NCBI GenBank assembly: GCA_000719105.1
Contig: JODX01000002.1
Location: 62,001 to 126,000 of the forward strand
DNA length: 64,000 nucleotides
Reading direction: 5' to 3'
Source: Streptomyces sclerotialus
Lineage (GTDB): Bacteria > Actinomycetota > Actinomycetes > Streptomycetales > Streptomycetaceae
Shown: one piece after another, positions 58,106 to 64,000 of the stretch
Position numbering within the stretch: position 1 is the first letter of the stretch
Layout: each line of letters begins with the position of its first letter
Made by a program: the position numbers and the translations under genes
Notes under the pieces: generated by a model
Told to the model about the DNA's origin: nothing
What the model saw: the letters and a program-made list of their open reading frames with translations, nothing else
Databases searched by the model: none

Positions 58106-58160
58106 TGATGGGGTCGGGGATACTGGAAGGCGCTGAAACGCAGAGGGAAAGGCCACACAC

Positions 58161-59285
58161 GTGAGTGAGATCGAGATCGGGCGGGGCAAGCGCGGCCGCC
58201 GGGCGTACGCCTTCGACGACATCGCCGTCGTACCGAGCCGCCGTACCCGGGACCCGAAGGAGGTCTCGATCGCCTGGCAGATCGACGCCTACCGCTTCGA
58301 GCTGCCCTTCCTGGCCGCCCCCATGGACTCGGTCGTCTCCCCGGCCACGGCCATCCGTATCGGCGAGCTGGGCGGCCTCGGCGTACTGAACCTCGAGGGC
58401 CTCTGGACGCGGTACGAGGACCCGCAGCCGCTGCTCGACGAGATCGCCGGGCTGCCCGCGGAGACCGCGACCCGCCGCCTCCAGGAGATCTACGCGGCTC
58501 CCATCAAGGAGGAGCTGATCGGCCAGCGCATCAAGGAGGTGCGCGACTCGGGTGTGGTCACCGCCGCCGCGCTCTCCCCGCAGCGCACCGCCCAGTTCTC
58601 GAAGGCCGTCGTGGACGCGGGCGTGGACATCTTCGTCATCCGCGGTACGACCGTGTCGGCCGAGCACGTGTCCGGTGCCGCCGAGCCGCTGAATCTGAAG
58701 CAGTTCATCTACGAGCTCGACGTACCGGTGATCGTCGGCGGCTGCGCCACGTACACGGCGGCCCTGCACCTGATGCGCACGGGCGCGGCCGGTGTCCTCG
58801 TCGGCTTCGGCGGCGGCGCCGCGCACACCACGCGCAACGTCCTCGGCATCCAGGTGCCCATGGCGACGGCGGTGGCGGACGTCGCCGCGGCCCGCCGGGA
58901 CTACATGGACGAGTCCGGTGGCCGGTATGTGCACGTCATCGCCGACGGCGGGGTCGGCTGGTCCGGCGACCTGCCCAAGGCGATCGCCTGCGGTGCCGAC
59001 TCCGTGATGATGGGCTCCCCGCTCGCGCGCGCGACCGACGCGCCCGGCCGGGGCCACCACTGGGGCATGGAGGCCGTCAACGAGGAGCTGCCGCGCGGCA
59101 AGAAGGTCGACCTGGGCACGGTCGGCACCATCGAGGAGGTCCTCACCGGCCCGTCGCACACCCCGGACGGCTCCATGAACTTCTTCGGCGCCCTCCGCCG
59201 TGCCATGGCCACCACCGGCTACAGCGAGCTCAAGGAGTTCCAGCGGGTCGAGGTGACGGTGGCGGACTCGCAGCACCGGCGCTGA
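58161..59285 (+). CDS. guaB3: GuaB3-family IMP dehydrogenase-related protein
   Basis: A 374-residue actinobacterial IMPDH paralogue without CBS domains. YAFDDIAVVPSRRTRDP, LPFLAAPMDSVVSP and IADGGVGWSGDL show the barrel. The catalytic cysteine loop of GuaB is not present in its usual form: the equivalent stretch is GFGGGAAHTTRN. The role of GuaB3 is not settled, and reductase or regulatory roles have been suggested. GTG at 58161 with GGGAAAGG. Confidence 0.93.
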   Translation: MSEIEIGRGKRGRRAYAFDDIAVVPSRRTRDPKEVSIAWQIDAYRFELPFLAAPMDSVVSPATAIRIGELGGLGVLNLEGLWTRYEDPQPLLDEIAGLPAETATRRLQEIYAAPIKEELIGQRIKEVRDSGVVTAAALSPQRTAQFSKAVVDAGVDIFVIRGTTVSAEHVSGAAEPLNLKQFIYELDVPVIVGGCATYTAALHLMRTGAAGVLVGFGGGAAHTTRNVLGIQVPMATAVADVAAARRDYMDESGGRYVHVIADGGVGWSGDLPKAIACGADSVMMGSPLARATDAPGRGHHWGMEAVNEELPRGKKVDLGTVGTIEEVLTGPSHTPDGSMNFFGALRRAMATTGYSELKEFQRVEVTVADSQHRR

Positions 59286-59373
59286 CGTCCGAGCGGAACG
59301 TGGGGTCCGGTCGCCCGTGGGGTGACCGGGCCCCTTCCGCGTGCCCGTCGCGTGCTCCGGCCGTGTGCCGTCC

Positions 59374-60597
59374 TCACAACCGGTGCGCCGCCCCTGTGGG
59401 AGTGGCCCCGCGCGTGTCCAGCAGGAGCTGGGCCTTCGCCGACAGGCCCTGGAGGTCGTACGTGCGGTGGTGCTGGAGCAGGATCGTCAGGTCGGCGTCG
59501 GCAGCGGCCTCGTAGAGGAGGTCGGCGCGGGGGACGGGGCGGTCGAGGACGCTCCAGGAGGCTACGTACGGGTCGTGGAAGCTCACGGCGGCGCCCAGTT
59601 CCATCAGGCGCCGCGCGATCTCGCGCGCGGGAGATCCCTGCTGGTCGGCGATGTCGGGTTTGTAGGTGACGCCGAGGAGGAGCACGCGTGCGCCGCGGGC
59701 CGATTTGCCGTGCTCGTTGAGGAGGGCGGCGGCGCGCTGGACCACGTACGGGGGCATGTGGTCGTTGACCTGCCGGGCCAGCTCGACCAGCCGGAGTGAG
59801 CGCGGGGCCTGCCGGGTCAGGTCCTGGGCGGTGCAGTGGCCACCGACGCCGGGGCCCGGGCGGAAGGCCTGGAAGCCGAACGGCTTGGTCTCCGCGCACC
59901 GGATGACGTCCCACAGGTCGATGCCCAGGTCGTGGCAGAGGACGGCCATCTCGTTGACGAGGGCGATGTTGACGTGCCGGTAGTTGGTCTCCAGGAGCTG
60001 TACCGTCTCCGCCTCGCGCGGCCCACGCGCGCGTACCACCTTGTCGGTGAGCCGGCCGTAGAAGGCGGCCGCCGACTCGGTGCAGGCGGCGGTGAGACCG
60101 CCGATGACCTTGGGGGTGCCGGCGGGGGAGTGGTCACGGTTGCCGGGGTCGGTGCGGCCGGGCGAGTACGCGAGGTGGAAGTCGCGGCCCGCGCGCAGTC
60201 CCGATCCCTCCTCCAGGAGGGGGAGCAGGAACCCTTCCGTGGTGCCCGGGTGCACGGAGGATTCCAGGATCACCGTGGTGTGCGGGCGCAGCCGGGCGGC
60301 GAGGGTCCGGGCGGCGGCGGCCACATGGGTGAGATCGAGCCCGCCGTCCGCGCCGTACGGGGTCGGCACGCAGATCACCGCCGTCCGCACCCGGCCGAGT
60401 TCGGACGGGCTGGTGGTGGGGCGGAAGCCGGCGGCGAGCATACGGCGGAGTTCGGGGGCGGTGAGGGAGCCGCCGCTCTCCGGCCCGGCCTCGGAGGGGG
60501 TCCGGTACCCGAGTGTCGGGACGCCGGCCGCGACCGCTGCCTGGGCCAGCGGCAGACCGAGATGGCCGAGTCCGATGACGGCGAGATCTGCGGGCAT
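59374..60597 (-). CDS. UDP-glucose/GDP-mannose dehydrogenase family protein
   Basis: A 407-residue nucleotide-sugar dehydrogenase. The Rossmann motif VIGLGHLGLPLA is at the N-terminus, then FHLAYSPGRTDPGN, a helix with LLETNYRHVNIALVNEMA and the catalytic Cys in PGVGGHCTAQDL, where most relatives have HCIPVDP. The C-terminal binding domain has GVTYKPDIADQ. The closest known type is UDP-ManNAc or UDP-GlcNAc dehydrogenase, giving a uronic acid for a surface polymer. ATG at 60597 is preferred; 60618 adds seven residues. Confidence 0.85.
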   Translation of the reverse strand: MPADLAVIGLGHLGLPLAQAAVAAGVPTLGYRTPSEAGPESGGSLTAPELRRMLAAGFRPTTSPSELGRVRTAVICVPTPYGADGGLDLTHVAAAARTLAARLRPHTTVILESSVHPGTTEGFLLPLLEEGSGLRAGRDFHLAYSPGRTDPGNRDHSPAGTPKVIGGLTAACTESAAAFYGRLTDKVVRARGPREAETVQLLETNYRHVNIALVNEMAVLCHDLGIDLWDVIRCAETKPFGFQAFRPGPGVGGHCTAQDLTRQAPRSLRLVELARQVNDHMPPYVVQRAAALLNEHGKSARGARVLLLGVTYKPDIADQQGSPAREIARRLMELGAAVSFHDPYVASWSVLDRPVPRADLLYEAAADADLTILLQHHRTYDLQGLSAKAQLLLDTRGATPTGAAHRL

Positions 60598-60870
60598 GTC
60601 GTGGGCCGTCCTTGCCATTAGCCGAAGTGGGAAAGGCGCGCAAGCCCTGTGGACAAGTTGAGCGAGCGCAATGTCACACTAGGAGTAAATATGACCGATA
60701 TGCGGGATTGATGGGCTGTGATTCGTGGCGCGTCCCCGTCGGTTGTCCACAGGCGGGGACGCGGGTGGTGGCCGAAGTCGGGCGAGGCGGTCAGAATTCT
60801 GGGCATGGGGGATGTGAGCAGGGTCCTGCCCGACGGGTGAGACCGGCGCGACAGACAGCGGGAGGCAGCG

Positions 60871-62577
60871 GTGAGGACAGCGGCACTGGGGCCGGCGGAG
60901 CGCGCCGAGTCACTGGCGGGAATGGCCGAGCGCGAATTGGACCTGCTGGTCGTGGGCGGCGGCGTGGTCGGTGCGGGCATCGCGCTCGACGCCGTGACCC
61001 GTGGTCTGTCCACGGGGCTGGTCGAGGCCCGCGACTGGGCGTCCGGTACGTCCAGCAGGTCGAGCAAGCTGATCCACGGCGGTCTGCGCTATCTGGAGAT
61101 GCTCGACTTCGGACTCGTCCGTGAAGCGCTGAAGGAGCGCGGACTGCTGCTCGAACGGCTCGCGCCCCACCTCGTCAAACCCGTGCCGTTCCTCTATCCG
61201 CTGCAGCACAAGGGCTGGGAGCGGCTCTACGCGGGATCCGGCGTCGCGCTCTACGACGCGATGTCGATGGCTCGCGGACACGGCCGCGGACTGCCCGTGC
61301 ACCGCCACCTGACGCGCCGCCACGCCCTGCGCGTGGCCCCCTGCCTGAAGAGGGGAGCGCTGGTCGGAGCGCTGCAGTACTACGACGCGCAGATGGACGA
61401 CGCCCGTTACGTGGCCACCCTCGTGCGCACGGCGGCGGCGTACGGCGCGAAGGTCGCCAACCGCGCGCGGGTGACCGGGTTCCTGCGCGAGGGCGAGCGT
61501 GTCGTCGGCGCCAGGGTGCGGGACGTCGAGGCGGGCGGCGAGTACGAGATCCGTGCCAAGCAGCTCGTCAACGCCACCGGGGTATGGACGGACGACACCC
61601 AGGCCATGGTGGGCGAGCGGGGCCAGTTCCACGTACGGGCCTCCAAGGGCATCCACCTGGTCGTGCCGAAGGACCGCATCCACTCGTCGACCGGGCTGAT
61701 CCTGCGGACCGAGAAGTCCGTGCTCTTCGTCATCCCGTGGGGACGGCACTGGATCGTCGGCACCACGGACACCGACTGGGACCTCGACAAGGCGCACCCG
61801 GCCGCGTCCAGCGCGGACATCGACTACCTGCTGGAGCATGTGAACGAGGTGCTGGCGGTACCGCTCACCCGGGACGACGTCGAGGGCGTGTACGCCGGAC
61901 TGCGGCCGCTGCTCGCCGGGGAGTCGGACGCCACCAGCAAGCTCTCGCGCGAGCACGTCGTGGCCCATGCCGTGCCGGGACTCGTGGTCGTGGCGGGCGG
62001 CAAGTACACGACGTACCGAGTGATGGCCAAGGACGCGGTGGACGAGGCGGTGCACGGGCTCGACCTGCGGGTCGCCGAATGCGTCACCGAGGACGTGCCG
62101 CTGGTCGGCGCCGAGGGCTACCGGGCGCTGTGGAACGCACGGGCGCGAATAGCGGCGCGGACCGGGCTCCATGTGGTGCGTGTGGAGCACCTGCTGAACC
62201 GGTACGGCTCGATGACCGAGGAAGTGCTCGCGCTCATCGCGGACGATCCCGCCCTGGGTGAGCCCCTGCAGGCGGCCGACGACTATCTGCGGGCCGAGAT
62301 CGTGTACGCGGCCTCGCACGAGGGGGCACGGCACCTGGACGACGTGCTGACCCGGCGTACGCGGATCTCGATCGAGACGTTCGACCGGGGCACCAGGAGC
62401 GCCCGGGAGGCCGCCGAGCTGATGGCTCCCGTGCTCGGCTGGGACAAGGACCAGATCGAGCGAGAGGTCCAGCACTACGAGAAGCGGGTGGAGGCCGAGC
62501 GGGAGTCGCAGCGCCAGCCGGACGACCTGACGGCGGACGCGGCGCGGCTGGGAGCACCGGACATCGTGCCGCGCTGA
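60871..62577 (+). CDS. glpD: Glycerol-3-phosphate dehydrogenase (FAD)
   Basis: A 568-residue aerobic enzyme that oxidises glycerol-3-phosphate to dihydroxyacetone phosphate and feeds electrons to quinones. The FAD motif LLVVGGGVVGAGIALD, SSRSSKLIHGGLRYLE and the GVWTDDTQAM region are typical. A C-terminal helical domain (about 400-530) follows. GTG at 60871 has GGGAGG. The 250-base upstream region has no gene and probably contains its promoter. No glycerol kinase or regulator is adjacent. Confidence 0.94.
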   Translation: MRTAALGPAERAESLAGMAERELDLLVVGGGVVGAGIALDAVTRGLSTGLVEARDWASGTSSRSSKLIHGGLRYLEMLDFGLVREALKERGLLLERLAPHLVKPVPFLYPLQHKGWERLYAGSGVALYDAMSMARGHGRGLPVHRHLTRRHALRVAPCLKRGALVGALQYYDAQMDDARYVATLVRTAAAYGAKVANRARVTGFLREGERVVGARVRDVEAGGEYEIRAKQLVNATGVWTDDTQAMVGERGQFHVRASKGIHLVVPKDRIHSSTGLILRTEKSVLFVIPWGRHWIVGTTDTDWDLDKAHPAASSADIDYLLEHVNEVLAVPLTRDDVEGVYAGLRPLLAGESDATSKLSREHVVAHAVPGLVVVAGGKYTTYRVMAKDAVDEAVHGLDLRVAECVTEDVPLVGAEGYRALWNARARIAARTGLHVVRVEHLLNRYGSMTEEVLALIADDPALGEPLQAADDYLRAEIVYAASHEGARHLDDVLTRRTRISIETFDRGTRSAREAAELMAPVLGWDKDQIEREVQHYEKRVEAERESQRQPDDLTADAARLGAPDIVPR

Positions 62578-62599
62578 TCAGGGGCTGCCGAGCTCCGTT

Positions 62600-63700
62600 C
62601 TACGGGGTGCCGGGGCAGAACTCGGCGGTCAGCAGGACGGACTCGACGCGAGGGTCCGCCGGCGTGTCGGTGTTCACGCGGTAGGTAAGGACATGGCGGC
62701 CGTCGACGGTGGCCGCGGTGCGCACATAGCTGCCGGAGATGCGCCCGCTGTGTCCCCACACCGTGGTGCCGCAGGGCAGCGTCTCGGGATGGAGACCCAT
62801 GCCGTACTTCCCCTGCGCGGTGCGGGTGTCGAGCATCTGGCGCAGCCGGCCGGGCGGGAGCAGGGCGCCGCGCAACAGGGCCGCGTAGAAGCGGTCCAGG
62901 TCGGTGAGCGTGGTGACGAGCTCGCCCGCCGCTCCGGCCACGCGCGGGTCGAGATCGGTGACGTCGGCTCCGTCGCCGGAGTAGGCGCGGCCGTGGGGAG
63001 CGGGCAGTGACGTACGGGCGCCCGGGAACGACGTGCCAGTCAGACGGAGGGGAGCGATGATGCGGCGCCTGGCCTCGGTGGCGTACGGGTGGCCGGTGAC
63101 CTGCTGGATGACCAGACCGAGCAGGACGTAGTTGGTGTTGGAGTAGGAGTAGCGGCCGGGGGTCGTCGGAGGGTGGGTGAGTGCCATGCGCACGGCCTGA
63201 CGCGGGGTCACGGGGAGGGTGCCACCCGTGTCGACGGTGAAGTCGGCCAGTCCGCTGGTGTGGGTGAGCAGGGCGCGCAGGGTGAGTGAGCGGCCGTCGA
63301 CGTGCGCGCCGCGCACCAGGCCGGGCAGATGCTCTTCGACGGTGTCCGACAGGGACAGCCGGCGCTCCGCGGCGAGTTGCAGTACCACCGTGGCGATGAA
63401 CGTCTTGGTGATGCTGCCGGCGCGGAAGTGGTCGGCGGGGTGGATGGCTGCGCTCTCGTGCCCGGTCCGTTCCGCACTTCCGGTCGCGGTGGTGCGGGCC
63501 TCGTGCGACTCGGCGTGGGTGAAGTGTGTGTCCGTCCGGTCGAGGGTGAGCAGCGCCGCAGCGGGGGCCCTGCCGCGGGTGATCAGGAGCGGGAGGACCG
63601 CGTCCGGGGGCGGGGTGGACCCGGTCCGGGTGCCTGTGAGGCCGAGGCCGAGGACAGCCAGGGACACGGGCACGGCGAGTAGTGTCCTGCGCGGTCGCAT
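62600..63700 (-). CDS. Exported beta-lactamase-family serine hydrolase
   Basis: A 366-residue protein with a signal peptide (about 1-24), resembling DD-carboxypeptidases and class C beta-lactamases. The active-site SxxK is SITK in FRAGSITKTF, the YxN motif is YSNTN, and the third motif is HSGRISG. It probably acts on peptidoglycan or related peptides outside the cell. ATG at 63700 is used. It converges on glpD with 22 bases between. Confidence 0.9.
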   Translation of the reverse strand: MRPRRTLLAVPVSLAVLGLGLTGTRTGSTPPPDAVLPLLITRGRAPAAALLTLDRTDTHFTHAESHEARTTATGSAERTGHESAAIHPADHFRAGSITKTFIATVVLQLAAERRLSLSDTVEEHLPGLVRGAHVDGRSLTLRALLTHTSGLADFTVDTGGTLPVTPRQAVRMALTHPPTTPGRYSYSNTNYVLLGLVIQQVTGHPYATEARRRIIAPLRLTGTSFPGARTSLPAPHGRAYSGDGADVTDLDPRVAGAAGELVTTLTDLDRFYAALLRGALLPPGRLRQMLDTRTAQGKYGMGLHPETLPCGTTVWGHSGRISGSYVRTAATVDGRHVLTYRVNTDTPADPRVESVLLTAEFCPGTP

Positions 63701-64000
63701 CGCGAGCCTCCCTCGTCACCGCCCACCATGTGGGTGGCTGCGGGATGGATTACCACGGTCGGCTGTGCGGTTCCCACAGCCACACCCCAGCGCGGCCGTG
63801 GCTGGAACATGTCCCACCAGCGAGACTTGATCAGGTGCGGCGGGAGATCTGCCTGGGGCGCGCAGGGCTTGGGCGTGCGCCTCCTCGCGGGGTCCGGCCG
63901 ACTGAGCGCGAGGACTTCGCTCCAGGGCGCCGTGGCTGGAACGTGTGTCCACTGCGAGGCTGGAAGGGATGGTGGCGCGGTGGTCGTGCCCCCGATGGGG
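63701..64000. other. No supported gene; two imperfect direct repeats
   Basis: No frame has coding character with a start. GCCGTGGCTGGAAC plus related bases occurs at 63797-63830 and again at 63929-63961, with 132 bases between the copies. This could be the edge of a repeat or mobile element continuing beyond the window. Confidence 0.35.

Overview
The window is high-GC actinobacterial chromosome and almost certainly Streptomyces. The strongest markers are an adjacent whiD (WhiB-family) and bldM pair, a shbA-like sigma factor next to guaB, a GroEL1 with a histidine-rich tail, DUF397/XRE pairs, and a bxl-type xylobiose locus. No tRNA, rRNA or CRISPR array was seen.

Layout. 0-6 kb: ribosomal operon rplM-rpsI, then glmM, a DUF389 membrane protein and coaA. 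6.1-8.7 kb: an SGNH hydrolase gene split by about 2.1 kb of foreign-looking DNA that carries a secreted HExxHxxGxxH metalloprotease and a membrane-anchored partner. 8.7-12.7 kb, minus strand: nnr, an AhpD-like protein, acpS, an Rpn-like protein and an anti-sigma-type ATPase. 12.9-15.9 kb: an XRE regulator followed by a tandemly duplicated DUF397/lipoprotein module. 16-25 kb: glmS, alr, an alpha/beta hydrolase and the t6A tRNA-modification cluster tsaE...tsaB-rimI-tsaD. Inside that cluster sit a small gene behind an iron-box-like site and a YkuD-like protein without its catalytic residues.

25-35 kb is a carbohydrate region. It holds a GH15 enzyme and a complete xylan module: secreted GH10-CBM2 xylanase, ABC importer BxlEFG, intracellular GH3 enzyme and divergent LacI repressor, with repeated operator-like palindromes. 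35-41.6 kb: an LCP-family protein, a DGPF protein with its ECF42-type sigma factor (and a matching promoter), a THUMP-like methyltransferase, and two polysaccharide deacetylase-like lipoproteins of which the second lacks the usual motif-5 histidine.

41.6-43.9 kb: groES-groEL1 under two CIRCE elements. 43.9-49.8 kb is a decayed accessory region between groEL1 and an SDR gene. It contains a frameshifted HEPN-like gene, a frameshifted plasmid-type HTH gene, a truncated XRE regulator, an IS5-type transposase remnant, an apparently intact IS110-family transposase and two unusual secreted or membrane proteins.

49.8-64 kb returns to core genome: SDR, multicopper oxidase, MOSC protein, LysR regulator, whiD, bldM (with a SigBldN-type promoter), shbA-like sigma, guaB, guaB3, a nucleotide-sugar dehydrogenase, glpD and a beta-lactamase-like serine hydrolase. 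Functionally the core genes join cell-wall precursor supply (glmM, glmS, alr), cofactor and carrier activation (coaA, acpS, nnr), translation quality (ribosomal proteins, t6A), GMP synthesis, chaperones and development.
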